From positions 372,001 to 436,000 of the forward strand of contig JAMYGW020000007.1 in the NCBI GenBank assembly GCA_025617375.2: DNA of 64,000 nt, given 5' to 3'. A program made the translations under genes and the position numbers. How positions within the stretch are numbered: the stretch's first letter is position 1; every line of letters begins with the position of its first letter. A model generated the notes under the pieces. It ran no database searches. It was not told where the DNA came from and saw only the letters and a list, made by a program, of their open reading frames with translations. Below, piece after piece: positions 10,631 through 22,198 of this stretch. This DNA comes from Acarospora socialis. Taxonomy: Eukaryota; Ascomycota; Lecanoromycetes; Acarosporales; Acarosporaceae.

Positions 10631-13600
10631 ATGGCAAAGCTACAAGCAGCCACCGTGTCGAACCAGATTGTTCGGAAGAGAAAGAGGACCACTCCAGCAG
10701 AACACGTTTCAGAGGTGACAGAATTAAATAGTGGGACGCCACCAACTACAACGACGACGATACCTACTAAGACTCACGATGGAGGGAAGAAGCCTCGCCG
10801 GACACCCAACAGCAAAGCCGGAAACACCAAACCGCCTCTTCTCCGCCGGAATTCTTCTACCCTCGTAGAGAGTACCATTCCATGGCCGGCGCATTTCACG
10901 AAGCTCGCGCAAACACACCGCGCCCTGAACCTGGTCTACACGTTCTGCTGCACACGCAAGCACCTTGCCACTACCTTCGAGACCATCAAGAAAGCGGTTG
11001 AAGGACATATCAAGCGGGAACTGTTGATCGAGGATGTGGCGCAAATCAAGGCTCTGGTGCCGAGGGCCGTCAATTTTGCCTATGTGGACGAGGCCTTGTT
11101 ACAGGTCGCGGTGCTCGGGGAGGAGGACGGGATCAAGGGTGGGAAGGCTAAGGAGTTCAGGTCTTTAGATTTGTCACGGGGTGTGGACCAGGGTCAACAA
11201 CGGGAGACGAAGAAGGGGAAGGAGTTGCTACTGTTCGAATTTATAGACGGGGATCTGAAGCGGCAGGTCACCCATGCCAAGACAGGGGAGCCGACGAAGC
11301 CTTTCCGCAAGTTGAGGGAAGAGGACTTGAAGATGCCCGTATTTAGTCAGAAGCAAATGATGAAGCTCATTGAAAAGAGAAATGCAAAGTTTACTTCCGC
11401 AGTCAATGCTTTCCTCAATCAATGTGCCGCCGACGGTGTTGATGCACTGGAAGCGATTCAAAGGGAAGAGAAGCCGTTCGTGCCTGTCCCCTCCGACAGC
11501 AGGGGCACAACCCCTGCTCCAGAGCAGACAGCGAGTCTGCCCCCTTCAATACCCAAGGAGCGGAAAACCGTGGCCGAGATACTCACAGAGATTAAGACAA
11601 TGGAGTGGTACACTGGGCAGATCGTTCCGGATGGCCACCGAGTCTTTGATCCCCAGCAGCCAATATTTGGCGACCTCAACTTCCAACTTTCACAGAATAT
11701 GGTCAATGCATTGTATAATACTCGAGGAATCACGCAGCTTTACTCCCACCAGGCAGAAGCCATCAACAATCTTCACGAAGGCCATAACGTCATCGTTGCG
11801 ACCTCTACCAGCTCTGGCAAATCATTGATTTACCAGATCCCCATGCTGCACCAGCTCGAACAAGACCCAAACAGTCGCGGCATGTATATCTTCCCCACCA
11901 AAGCCCTCGCACAAGATCAACGGCGAAGCATGAAAGAGTTACTACGTTTTATGGAAGGTCTAGAGAATATAGTTGTCGAGACCTTTGATGGAGACACCGC
12001 AATGTCAGATCGCAACCTCATCCGGGACGAGGGCCGAATAATCTTCACCAATCCAGATATGTTACACATCACCATCTTGCCACAGGAAGACAAGTGGCGG
12101 ACATTCTTGCAGAATCTGAAGTATGTCGTCGTTGACGAACTGCACGTCTACAATGGTCTCTTCGGCTCACATGTTGCCTTCATCATGCGGCGGCTCCGGA
12201 GGATATGTGCAGCGGTGGGAAACCGCCATGTCAAGTTCATCTCCTGCTCCGCGACAGTGGCCAATCCAGAAGAGCATATGAAGACCATCTTTGGCGTGGA
12301 CAACGTCAAACTGACGGACTATGACGGTTCTCCCTCAGGTCGTAAAGAGTTTGTTTGCTGGAATACCCCGTTCAAGGACCCTGGAGATCCGTCCTCGGGA
12401 AGAGGGGATGCCATGGCCGAATCGGCGCGACTGTTCTGTCAGCTGATATTACGAGGGGTGAGAGTCATTGCTTTTTGTCGGATACGAAAACAATGCGAGG
12501 TTCTTATCACCGCAGTCCGGCATGAACTCACTACTTTGGAGAGGACGGAAGTCATAGGGCGTGTAATGGGCTACAGAGGCGGATACGCACCCCAAGATAG
12601 GAGGAAGATCGAGAAGGAGATGTTTGAGGGGAAGTTGATGGGTATCATCGCTACCAATGCCCTAGAGCTAGGTATCGATATAGGCTCCCTCGATGCAGTT
12701 CTAACCATAGGCTTTCCTTACACCATTGCCAACCTCCGCCAGCAAAGCGGTCGAGCCGGTCGGCGTAATAAAGACTCGCTCTCCGTGCTGGTGGGCGACT
12801 GCTTTCCTACAGACCAGTACTATATGGAAAACCCGGACGAAATCTTCACCAGACCTAACTGCGAGCTGCAGGTTGACTTGCAAAACATGCTTGTTCTCGA
12901 AGGCCACGTTCAATGTGCCGCTTTCGAGATGCCCATCCGGCCAGATGAGGACAAGGCATACTTTGGGAAGCAGCTGCCGGAGGTAGCAGAAGAGCGTATG
13001 GTCAAAGATCCCTTGGGCTTCTACCACTGCAATGAGCGCTTCCGACCATATCCTTCGAAGTTTGTGGCCATTCGAGACACAGAGGATGGACACTTTGCCG
13101 TGGTCGACATAACTAATGGACGAAATATCGTCCTTGAGGAAGTCGAACCCTCACGTGCCTTCTTCACCATCTACGAAGGCGGAATCTTCCTGCACCAGGG
13201 CTACACATACCTCGTCAAAGAGTTCTCCCCCGAGCGGAAAATCGCCAAGGTCGAGCTGGTGAAAGTCGACTGGACGACGCAGCAGCGCGACTACACTGAC
13301 ATCGACCCCATCGAAACCGAAGCGATCCGGCGCATCCCGAACTCCCTCTCGCGCGCCTTCTATGGCGCCATCAAAGTCCGCGCCGTCATCTTCGGCTTCT
13401 TCAAAGTCGACAAGAAGCGCCGCATCCTCGACGCCGTGCAGGTCGACAACCCTCCCATCGAGATCTTCAGCAAGGGCATGTGGCTCGACGTGCCGAAGCA
13501 GGCCCTCGAGATCCTCAACGCCCGCCGTCTCAACGTCGCGGGCGCCATCCACGCCGCCGAACACGCGATTCTGTCCTTGATGCCCAACTTCGTCATCTCG

Positions 13601-14134
13601 ATGCCCGGCGATGTCCGCACGGAATGCAAGAACGCCATCAAAGAGCTCGCCAAGAAGGAGACCTCGCGCAAACGTCCGGCTCGCCTGACCTTCTACGATG
13701 CGAAAGGCGGCGCGGGCGGCTCGGGTATCAGCACGAAGGCGTTTGAGTTTATAGACCTGCTGTTACGCCAGGCATGCGAACGGGTCGCGGCGTGCCACTG
13801 TCACGAGGGCTGCGTAGAGTGTGTGTGCAGTGAGCGGTGCAGGGAGCAGAATGTGGTCATGAGCAAGGCGGGCTCGGAGGTTATTCTGAAAAGCCTCTTG
13901 AACCTTCACATCGACGTCGATGCATTGCCATGGGGACCGGAAGAGCAAACTCCCGCTGGCATCGAGACCGTGGTCGCTGCTACTGAGATCAGGCCTGCCA
14001 GAGGCAAGAGGATTGAGGTCGTTGAGATCAAGCGCGAAGAGGGTGGGACGAGGCGCATTGTTATCGATGAGGTTGACGGAGCATTGGAAGGAGAGGAAGA
14101 GGCAGTTCATATCAAAGACGAGCCCGTGGACTAA
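10631..14134 (+). CDS. HRQ1: Hrq1, RecQ4-like DNA helicase
   Basis: One uninterrupted exon encodes 1167 residues, within the usual size range for fungal Hrq1. The N-terminal ~330 residues are basic and variable. The helicase core follows: Walker A TSTSSGKS (G396 K397 S398), FPTKALAQDQRRSM, the DExH box DELH at 502-505, motif III SCSATVANP, then motifs IV-VI ending QQSGRAGRRNKDSL. The C-terminal DUF1998-type region ends with a Cys-rich cluster near 1052-1070 (ACHCHEGCVECVCSERC), the likely metal site shared with bacterial MrfA. Hrq1 is a 3'-5' helicase of the RecQ family acting in interstrand cross-link repair and telomere maintenance in the nucleus. The start gives a basic N-terminus and no better upstream ATG is seen. 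Confidence 0.95.
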   Translation: MAKLQAATVSNQIVRKRKRTTPAEHVSEVTELNSGTPPTTTTTIPTKTHDGGKKPRRTPNSKAGNTKPPLLRRNSSTLVESTIPWPAHFTKLAQTHRALNLVYTFCCTRKHLATTFETIKKAVEGHIKRELLIEDVAQIKALVPRAVNFAYVDEALLQVAVLGEEDGIKGGKAKEFRSLDLSRGVDQGQQRETKKGKELLLFEFIDGDLKRQVTHAKTGEPTKPFRKLREEDLKMPVFSQKQMMKLIEKRNAKFTSAVNAFLNQCAADGVDALEAIQREEKPFVPVPSDSRGTTPAPEQTASLPPSIPKERKTVAEILTEIKTMEWYTGQIVPDGHRVFDPQQPIFGDLNFQLSQNMVNALYNTRGITQLYSHQAEAINNLHEGHNVIVATSTSSGKSLIYQIPMLHQLEQDPNSRGMYIFPTKALAQDQRRSMKELLRFMEGLENIVVETFDGDTAMSDRNLIRDEGRIIFTNPDMLHITILPQEDKWRTFLQNLKYVVVDELHVYNGLFGSHVAFIMRRLRRICAAVGNRHVKFISCSATVANPEEHMKTIFGVDNVKLTDYDGSPSGRKEFVCWNTPFKDPGDPSSGRGDAMAESARLFCQLILRGVRVIAFCRIRKQCEVLITAVRHELTTLERTEVIGRVMGYRGGYAPQDRRKIEKEMFEGKLMGIIATNALELGIDIGSLDAVLTIGFPYTIANLRQQSGRAGRRNKDSLSVLVGDCFPTDQYYMENPDEIFTRPNCELQVDLQNMLVLEGHVQCAAFEMPIRPDEDKAYFGKQLPEVAEERMVKDPLGFYHCNERFRPYPSKFVAIRDTEDGHFAVVDITNGRNIVLEEVEPSRAFFTIYEGGIFLHQGYTYLVKEFSPERKIAKVELVKVDWTTQQRDYTDIDPIETEAIRRIPNSLSRAFYGAIKVRAVIFGFFKVDKKRRILDAVQVDNPPIEIFSKGMWLDVPKQALEILNARRLNVAGAIHAAEHAILSLMPNFVISMPGDVRTECKNAIKELAKKETSRKRPARLTFYDAKGGAGGSGISTKAFEFIDLLLRQACERVAACHCHEGCVECVCSERCREQNVVMSKAGSEVILKSLLNLHIDVDALPWGPEEQTPAGIETVVAATEIRPARGKRIEVVEIKREEGGTRRIVIDEVDGALEGEEEAVHIKDEPVD

Positions 14135-14675
14135 GAGAACCCTTCCATCGTCCTGTATCAGACATTAGAAAGTCCAGAATACGTATTCCTGCAAGTCTCC
14201 AAGACCAGCCATTGATAGATGGATGAATCAGGTAACGCTACAGTTAAGCCCCAGGTAAGTAGGTCAGGGGAGCTATAAATGTTGGCCGGACTGGTTGGGC
14301 TGCACGGTTATCTTAGAGCATCTCATGTGCATTCCCCTAATTCGCTGATGACGGACTCCTTCTCTATGCCGCTTGCGGTGTGCGCGTCGTCGATGTGGAG
14401 CCTTTCGGTTTGGAATTCCCGCACAAACACCTACTGCTTTTCGTGTAGGCGGAGAAGCTAAACCTTTTGGAATGAATAAATTCCCTACCTACAACTGTGA
14501 CTAGCAAGACTTGAGAGCGATACACGATGCTTGGATAGGGTGCAATTGCACCTTCTCGTCTTAGAAGGTGCCTGTAGTTGACGTCGCCGATTTGCGAGAC
14601 AGTGGGAATGGTGCTTGCAGCACCACCTTACCTAGTCGCTGCAGAACTGTGGCATGCGGTACCTTACTGAACTAC
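14135..14675. other. Convergent intergenic region, 0.54 kb
   Basis: Lies between the 3' ends of HRQ1 (+) and the secreted propeller gene (-). It contains several short CCTTAC/CTACCTAGG-like motifs near 14625-14680, part of a motif family scattered through the non-coding parts of the window. No gene recognised. Confidence 0.6.
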
Positions 14676-16097
14676 CTAGGAAGCCTTCAACTGCAGAGTG
14701 ATGGTGTCGACATCATAAACATTGAAAAACCGCAGGAAGCTCAGAACCTGCGGCGCCACAGCACAGCCCATGTGACCGACCTCAGGCGTGTCCGCTTTGA
14801 ACTCGACAATCGGGACCGCAGCTCCGTTGCACGTCCTGCACACGGCCCGTGCCACGTACGTTTGGTTGAGCTCCAGATTGCGGCCGATGATCTGGAACAT
14901 GTCGAGGCCGACCAACTCGCGGACGGTGAAGAGTGCTGTCGCCTTGGTCGAGTTGGTGACGGCAACCAGCCGGTTCTCGACCCGTTTGTCCAGCCCCTCG
15001 CGAGTCAAGTTCTCGGTGCCGTTGCCGGAGGGCACCGCGCCGGCGACGTAGACGAGCGCTTGGCTTTCTTGACCGACCTTCAGGGTGTGGATGACGGCGA
15101 GGGACTGCGTGTCGATGACGTCGACCGTGTCGCTGTGCTCGTTCACCGTGTACATGCGTGTGTTGTCGGGGCTTCCCCAGATGCCGTGAGGCTCGACGCC
15201 GCTGGCTCGGACATTTTTGACCACGACCGGAATCGAGCTAGGCGCGCCTTGCCGGTAGACCATGGTCTCGTTCATCGCGGCGCTAGTGATGAAGCCGTGC
15301 AGAGTACCGTTGATGATAGCAAAGTTGGGATGGTTGGTTTCCGGCCCGGTGTCGAGGACGGTGACGATGGTGCGCGTTGTCAGGTCGATGACGGAGGTCT
15401 TCCCGGCTTTCTTGTGCGCCACCCAAAGAGTCTTGCCGTCGGCGGACTGCATCATGTCGGAGGAGAACTTGTCGGCGAGGCCCGTGATGGTGTCGATGAC
15501 CTTGCGCTGCTGAACGTCGATGATGTCCAGCGTCGGCGAGAGGATGTGGTTGACATATGCCGTTTGGCCGTCCGGGCTGAACAGGACCTTGCTAGGGCCT
15601 TCGGTGGGAGTCTCGATCCTCCCGATGACTCCTCCTTTCAAGCCGTCGACGATGTCCACGAACTTGGTGCCGCGGCATGCCACCCAGACGGTCTGGTTGT
15701 CGTGGGCGAAGAAACCTTCGTGAGATGCGCGATCGACCGACGTCTGAGAAACGATGCTGTTGTCGAGCGTGCGGATGACGGTGAGGGTGTTGGTCGTCGT
15801 TGCGACGGAGTTGATGTATTTCCCATCAAGAGAGAAACCGAGTCCATGGCTGTTGACCACCCTGAGATACTGGGGAGATAGAACGTCGGTCAATCGAGAG
15901 TCGCCGAGACTGATGGTTCCGAGCACCTCGTTCGTAAGGGGTTTGATGACGGTGATGGTGTTGGAGGTCTGGTCGCCGGTATAAACCCTGTCCTCTGGAC
16001 CGATGGCTTGGGCTCCGGGAAGAGCTGGAGCCTGGATCTGGGCGACAGCGCCGACGATGAGCAAAGGGCATGCGATTGGCAAGAGTGGGAGCCTCAT
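14676..16097 (-). CDS. Secreted YVTN-family beta-propeller protein
   Basis: Single exon, 473 residues from the ATG at 16097. An upstream in-frame ATG at 16196 would bury the signal peptide, so I chose the later start: MRLPLLPIACPLLIVGAVAQ is a typical secretion signal. The rest is built of ~45-residue repeats of YVTN/cytochrome d1 propeller type, for example SNTITVIKPLTNEVLGTI, VDIVDGLKGGVIGRIETP, LDIIDVQQRKVIDTI, KTSVIDLTTRTIVTVLD and VDVIDTQSLAVIHTL, with SPDGQTAYV-type turns. Several N-x-S/T sites suggest glycosylation. The C-terminus has a CRTCNG motif and one further Cys. Fungal members are extracellular and of unknown substrate; no enzymatic residues can be named. Confidence 0.8.
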   Translation of the reverse strand: MRLPLLPIACPLLIVGAVAQIQAPALPGAQAIGPEDRVYTGDQTSNTITVIKPLTNEVLGTISLGDSRLTDVLSPQYLRVVNSHGLGFSLDGKYINSVATTTNTLTVIRTLDNSIVSQTSVDRASHEGFFAHDNQTVWVACRGTKFVDIVDGLKGGVIGRIETPTEGPSKVLFSPDGQTAYVNHILSPTLDIIDVQQRKVIDTITGLADKFSSDMMQSADGKTLWVAHKKAGKTSVIDLTTRTIVTVLDTGPETNHPNFAIINGTLHGFITSAAMNETMVYRQGAPSSIPVVVKNVRASGVEPHGIWGSPDNTRMYTVNEHSDTVDVIDTQSLAVIHTLKVGQESQALVYVAGAVPSGNGTENLTREGLDKRVENRLVAVTNSTKATALFTVRELVGLDMFQIIGRNLELNQTYVARAVCRTCNGAAVPIVEFKADTPEVGHMGCAVAPQVLSFLRFFNVYDVDTITLQLKAS

Positions 16098-17068
16098 TAT
16101 GTCAATTGGGGATGGTTGAAGGTCCTGAGTTAATACATCTACAGCATCACTACTACAAGTGCCAACGTCCTCTTCTACCACCTTATAGTATATCACTTCA
16201 TCTTCACGCTTTTGGAATTTGGAATTATGTCCAAACCCTTACTCTGGGGTAACTACCTAGGTACTATGGTACCTTGCCAGGTTCCAAGAAACTGTCGCGC
16301 TACTTTCGAATTGGGAGTCCTTAAGGTAGTTGTACGCCACATTACCTCGCTGTACTGGTTACGGTGCGATTGTTGACTCTAGAAATTACCATATCAGTAC
16401 TAGCAACCCGCATCCGTCTTACGGGCAGCTGCAAAGGCCACTACGGGAATGTACCGTTGAAGGCTATTTCTAAGGTAGACGCTTGACGATATTATTACAT
16501 CCCTATTCTCACGACGATATCCGCGTAACTGCACACTACTTGCAGTGGAAGCTTTTTGAGTGTGACTTCGAAAGGAAAGATTGCCCTAATTCCTAAATAA
16601 CTTACTGCTAAACCATGTCCATCGACGGGAACAATGACAGGGAGATCGACGATTACCTTATCTAGGCTTCCCTTCACAGTGACGTTTCTACTGTTCAGAA
16701 ATGAAATGTGCAGAGACGTTTGTTCAGAGCACTGAAGAGGGGTAACTACCTTAAGTGGTGCACTATTGGCAGTCAGTACCTTAACAATGGCAAGGACTTG
16801 AGCAAGGTGGTAGAGGACCGGGACTTAAGGTCCCCAAGTCACGGAACAGCATCAGTCCGTCCAATTTGGTGACCAGCTCAATTCCACTGTCCTGCTTCTG
16901 GTCTGGTGTTGAATGCGCGGAAAGCTAGCGAGTAAAGAGTGTTCTACTGCTTTTGACAATACTAATGGAGCTTTATACATGTATTTAGTCCATGTGTGTG
17001 CCGGTGGAGTTGGTTGAACTTATTCCCACCTAAATTCCATCATTCATTGCATCCTTAACAGCTTTACG
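16098..17068. other. Divergent promoter region, 0.97 kb
   Basis: Between two divergently read secreted-protein genes. It includes ACTACCTAGGTACTATGGTACCTT near 16250 (given here only as a local cluster of the TAGGTA/ACCTTA motif). No open frame or RNA gene that I would accept; it must hold both promoters. Confidence 0.55.
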
Positions 17069-18577
17069 ATGAAGTCCTCCACTCTCGCTCTCGGCACTGT
17101 TGCTGTTGCGGCCCACTCGACTCTGGCTTCCCCGCAATATGGCTCGGCTTATTCTTCAGCTATGTCGATGAGCTCCGGGTACTCGTCGGTCACGGCAATG
17201 GCGAACTCCGCTTATCCGTCCATGATGTCGACCTCTATGTCAACCTCCATGTCAACGAAGTCGGGTAGTATGTGCGGTTCTGGGCTCATGACTTGTCAAG
17301 TCATTGATCCGACGAGAAATGAAGCACCATGGGCTGGCTCGACCAATGCCTAACCCCAGTGTTATGATCCGGCCCGCTACACCTGCACTTCCAATTTTCT
17401 GTGCCCTATGAACGCCTCCAAGATCTCCAGCCAATATGCTTGCGGACCTATGATGGCATCCCAGGCTTCGACGAGCTCAATGGATGGGTTGTCACCGTCA
17501 GGCACCTCCTCCGCGCCGAACTCCCAGCTCAGTATCACCGTCAACGCTCCCGGGGTTGGCGACATCGATGGCATCAAGGGCTTCAATTTCATTGTTGACC
17601 TCACCATCGATGCGACTTCCACGGCTTCGAATGGCCTCATTCCCTTCAAGCCACTCTATCAGGATGCCAACAGCTCCACGTTTGGAGCTGGTGCGAATGC
17701 CGCCTTCCCTGGCTTGGTTGTCTTGCAAAATACGACAATGACCAAAGGCCCACTCACGGGACCAAACACCAACCTGGCCGGACTGTTTCAGCTCAATGGA
17801 GTCTCCAATGTCAACGGCCTGAATCAATATAACACCATCTGGGACGCCGGCGCAGCATTGTTCGGTATCGGTGCTTCTGAGCTAGTCGTTTACTATGTCA
17901 AAGATAAAGCTGGAAAAAACATGACCTTCACACCGGGAGCTTCAGACGGCCTTGTTTCCAATGTTGTCAAAGTCCCATTCACCATCTCCAATAAGTCCAC
18001 CAACGCGATTCCCTCGACAACGCCGCAATGCATGAATGGCGCAATGTTCATGCAAGACATGGCAACCACTCCTGCCGGCATGCCTCCGGTCTCTGCTCAG
18101 ATCCTCCACCCCAACAATGGCGACGTAGTCGGAGTGAACGGTTCAGGTTGGATCCTCGACCTCATCTTCGACGCCAGCTCGGCCATGGCCAACTCCTTGA
18201 TCAGCCAGAATGCCGGGTACACCTCTGGATTCGTGAACCAATCGTCACCCGCCTTTAAACCGGGCCACAACTCGCTCATCCCAGGGCTCGTCGTCCTTCT
18301 GAATACAACCATGACTGGAGCGCCCTTATCAGGACCAGGCACCAATTTGGCCGGTCTGTTCCAGATCAATAATTTCCGGACCGTCAACTGCAATACCGTC
18401 ATCGAGATCTGGGCCGAGTGGCTTGTGGGGAAACCTATCGCCGGACATGGACCTTCTCAGATCAATGTTTTCCTTGTGAACGGCACAGCGCCTGATATGA
18501 TCACCAACACTTCAAATCTTGCTGGTCGCCCTGATCTGATTTCCGGTGTTTCTACTGTGGATATGATCCTTTCCTGA
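17069..18577 (+). CDS. Secreted protein with two internal repeat domains
   Basis: Two exons, 17069-17299 and 17360-18577, give 482 residues. The 60-nt intron has a weak donor (GTCATT), an in-frame stop and CCTAACCCCAG at its 3' end. A signal peptide (MKSSTLALGTVAVAAHSTLA) is followed by a Ser/Met/Thr-rich segment and a Cys-rich motif across the splice joint ending CYDPARYTC, resembling the YDP..YxC motif common in secreted fungal proteins. Two related domains follow at about 150-260 and 340-450. Each contains FPGLVVLQNTTMTKGPL- or IPGLVVLLNTTMTGAPL-type and TNLAGLFQLN/TNLAGLFQIN segments, so the protein arose by internal duplication. I do not recognise the domain family; a cell-wall or secreted surface role is likely, but no catalytic site is visible. 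Confidence 0.72.
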
Positions 18578-21187
18578 GAGAGATGAACGGAGATAATGGC
18601 TGAAGAAAGAACTTCTAATATTAATGCCTTAATCCTACTTGTACGATACATCTTATTTCAAAGCTTGATCTCAGAGATGGAATAATATGTAGGACTCTGG
18701 TACTTTCTTGTCCCAGCATAACACAATGCCTCGACCAAGTTGTGGGGGAGCTTGTGGGCTTATATGCGTAGATCCAATCTCAAGCTCAACCCTCCTTCCT
18801 GACCACCCAAGCCAGCAAAACAAGACATAACCCAAAACACCAGACAGGAAGAGAAAAGGACACGGAACCCGTCAACCAGAAGTTCAAGGACAAATCAGGG
18901 GTACCCAAAGAGAAAAGTACTAGTGGTCAGCTAAGTCCCCCATAAGGTAGTCCAAACGAGTTACTCTAAGTGTAGCTTCGAGACACATCTGGGAACAGGA
19001 AACACATAGGGTTTATGATGACGTACATAAGGGAAATCAGGGTCAACCTGCCACGCTACCCAAGTAGTTGTACACAAGGCACGGGAGTCGGATGAACATC
19101 CGCTATCTTTATTTGGCTTCCCCCTAAGGTAGATAGACTGCCCGAACAATCCGGATCAAGGAATATCCCCATGCTAAGCACTCTCTAAAAGGAGGGCTGT
19201 GCTGCTGTTGCCGTGTGCCGGGCCGAATTGCCGGAGAGCTGGGAAGATTAGCACGGAAACCTGAAAGAAGATATGGGGTCAAGATGAAGCAATCGGACAC
19301 CGGGATCCTTGTGAAAGATCATCTCGTCATACCCTCACAGAGTGAAGCCCAGCGTCGGGCGAATCAGCGTTGTACATAAGAGCCTCGGTATGATTATTCA
19401 GCCTCTGCCGTGCCAGTGGCTGACGGCCGACCCAAAGTGCTGCTTCGGGCGCAACGGTCGGACAACGTTGATATAGGCGGCATTGATAATGTCTTATCAA
19501 CCCTTTCAACGCCGAGCGCAAGCTGGTGTGCCTATGACTTCCGGATTCTCACCCGTTCGAGATCAAGAATGCAGTTTGGATGACCCGAATCCTTTGTTCC
19601 AACTCGATGTGACGGACATCAGCAGGATATCTCACCATTCAGCCAACCTTCACCCCTTGTCCCTCAGAGACCGAGCTGCTCCTTGCATTCAGATCTGCAG
19701 GCTCTCAAGTCTATTCATCGGTTGTAACCAGTTCGGAAATTCCTCTTTGCGCTTCTTTTGTGCTTAACTTCCATAAGCCTTGGCCCAGATACCCTGGAGG
19801 CCGGGCCGTCTCTTTCCTTCGTGCACGTCAGCATAAAGCTTTCTTCCCGGTCATTCCAGTGTGTAGGAGTCCTCCCTAGGTGCTTGTTGCCTCTCCATAT
19901 ACTCTGTACTTTGAGAGCATCTATCAAGCTTCCCTTCATTACAGCGCAATCTGAAGAAATCCTAACTTCCGACTGAGAGCTGGATCGCTGCTCTTGACGG
20001 TTCAAGAGGGACTCTAATGCCTTCCCTCTCGTCACCAGTGCTTTGTCCAGTCTTCCGACACCCGGAAGATTCCGAGTTTCTCTACTCTGGAGGACTTCAG
20101 TAGAAGGTCCCACGCTCCTCCAAACATCATTACCTGGGTCACAGGCTTGGTGTCGAGGTTTTATGCGGTGCTGATTTCTTTAGTCTTGGAGGATCTCAGT
20201 CCGCCTCAAACCTCCTGAAGAGATCATCGCTGGTTGATGGGGTGAGTTATGGATGCTCACACAAAGCAAGGGGCCACCGTTTCTTTGGAACGCGGACAGT
20301 GCTGTTGAGATTTCGCAAAGACATTAGCTTATAGTACCTCGAATCATCGCTGAGGAATGCGTTAAGCATAACCTGGGCTCCTCTCAACTTCTTCTTTACT
20401 GAATTTCACTGCTGGCTCGGCCCTCTCGTACTCCCTTTTTGGCGATCTTCTATGAACGTCCAGTTCGGTTGCCCAATGTTCACACTATCGTGTTAAGAGG
20501 TATGTCAAACTCAACCTAGAGGTCTTCCGGCTCATTATGCGAACCACTACTTATCTGGGTCAGTAGTACAGCGGCAGGATCAAACATCACCGCATAGTCG
20601 ACCATACGCCGGGGGCATAGTGGCGCCCGCTGATATGCTGGGTAAGAGGGTTTTGTGTTCGATTTGAACAGAAGTGCTATGATAGTAGTGGTGCTGGGTC
20701 GGTCATCCAATTGGCTTCTCCTATAGACTAATGAAACTCAGCTATCCACCGTTTATAGCTGTGTCGAGCCATAGAGGGTATTATTATCGGCATGCAGTCA
20801 ACAATTGAGGCAGTCTCCTTCTTTCGGGCCAGGGTGTTGCCCTTATATTTGCTCTACGAGGAGTGAAGTGCACACATGGAACACCATGCCGTTAAAACGC
20901 TCAACGACACCTGGCAGGTCCCCTCACCAAGACTCGGATTGCTCATTTCCATCTCCCGGAGGCGGAGGTTCCTCAATGGGTTTCTTGTATCTCGCTGACT
21001 GCGCCGATCATCAGGACCGTCTTTCCGCTGCACAGCAGTTATCAACATTTGGCATCCTTCTGGGGAGTCCGCCCTTGTACTACGACCAGAATCACGTGAG
21101 TTTGTCAGGGGGACATCTTTCTGGACAATTTAGCATTCTATAACTACCTAAGCTATTAACTCCTAATCAACATCAACTACAAACAGT
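18578..21187. other. Intergenic, 2.6 kb, no accepted gene
   Basis: Short open frames on both strands (for example 19327-19521, 19483-19767, 19715-20113, 20805-21143) lack domains, start context or splice support. Base composition is ordinary and CpG is present, unlike 1-5801. It could contain a non-coding RNA or a decayed gene, but I see nothing that supports either. Confidence 0.5.
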
Positions 21188-22128
21188 CTAAACATCAATC
21201 TCCACCACAGTCCAGTGGTGCTCCTCGAAGAACGTCTCGTCCTCCATCATCGCCGACATGCAATCGGCCGTGCTCTCGAATCCCTCCTCCTCCTCCAGGA
21301 AGGCCGCCCACGGGTTCTCGTCGATGGCTAGCACGTGTTAGTCTTCAAGCAACGACGGTGAGCATGAACCGCCAGTATCATCACTTACCCAGTTCGGCCA
21401 CCAACCCCTCGACCGGCGCACCGGCGGACTCCGGCAGGGTCGTATACGTTGGGTAGTATACGCCACTGGATTGAGGAGTGGCCCCAATCGCCATCGTATG
21501 GCGGGATTGGTCCTCGAATTTAAACAGGCCGAGGCCCGACGCGGCGACATCGGTGGCTGGAGCACGTCAGCAACTTCAGAGCAGGGCAACCCTCGACAGA
21601 ACGAGACGCACCGAAATGAGCCATGGGGCTCGGCACCACCCACCACTCTCTACCCCCCGCCTGGACGACGGCCTCGCACGCCGCGTCGACGTCCGCCTTC
21701 ACCGCCAGCAAGCACACGACGAGGGCCTCCAGCTGGTCGTTGCTGATGTCCGAGTCGAATTCGCGGACCTTCCGCCCCTCCATCCACGTGCCCTTCGTCG
21801 TCGCGCCGCGCCCCGCGTTGACGTAGCGGTCCATGAGCGTCTCGAACTGGGTCCAGGCGACGGTGCGCGCGGGTTCGAGGAGCGGGTGGTCGACGAAGAA
21901 ACTCATGACGGCGTTGCTCAGGTTGTGGGTGCCGGTACCGTAGATGCGCTTCGCTTGGATGGGGAACTGCGCGGACCAGTGGTAGGCTTGGAGACGGTCG
22001 AGCACGTTTTGGAGTTCGGCGCGGAGAGTCTCGAGCTGGATGGGTGCGTGAGTCGGGAGGGCGGGCGCGGAAACGGTGGCGATGAGATGCTGGACGACGG
22101 CCTGTGCGGCGGAGCTGATGGTTGCCAT
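21188..22128 (-). CDS. Uncharacterised fungal protein, three exons
   Basis: Exons 22128-21612, 21556-21389 and 21327-21188 give 274 residues. Introns of 55 and 61 nt have good sites (GTGCGT...CTCCAG and GTAAGTG...GTGCTAG) and phase fits at both. The protein starts MATISSAAQAVVQHLIATVS, is mostly helical to about residue 170 (with ETLMDRYVNAGRG and SDISNDQLEALVVCLLAVKA) and ends in an acidic tail (AAFLEEEEGFES, MMEDETFFEEHHW). No signal peptide or membrane segment. I do not recognise the family. The conserved-looking splice structure and the absence of stops over 825 nt argue that it is a real gene. Its upstream region carries a 145-bp tandem duplication. Confidence 0.65.
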
Positions 22129-22198
22129 TCTTGCTTCGGATGTGTGACTTCGCTGTGAAAGATGTGAGGCGTGTAAAGGTAAGTGACGGTAACGTGTG

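Noticed and set aside
14568-15881. 437-residue open frame on + antisense to the secreted propeller gene
   Set aside because: It is the complement of a GC-rich real gene, rich in Asp/Val/Gly/Arg without any domain; the - strand frame has a signal peptide and propeller repeats.
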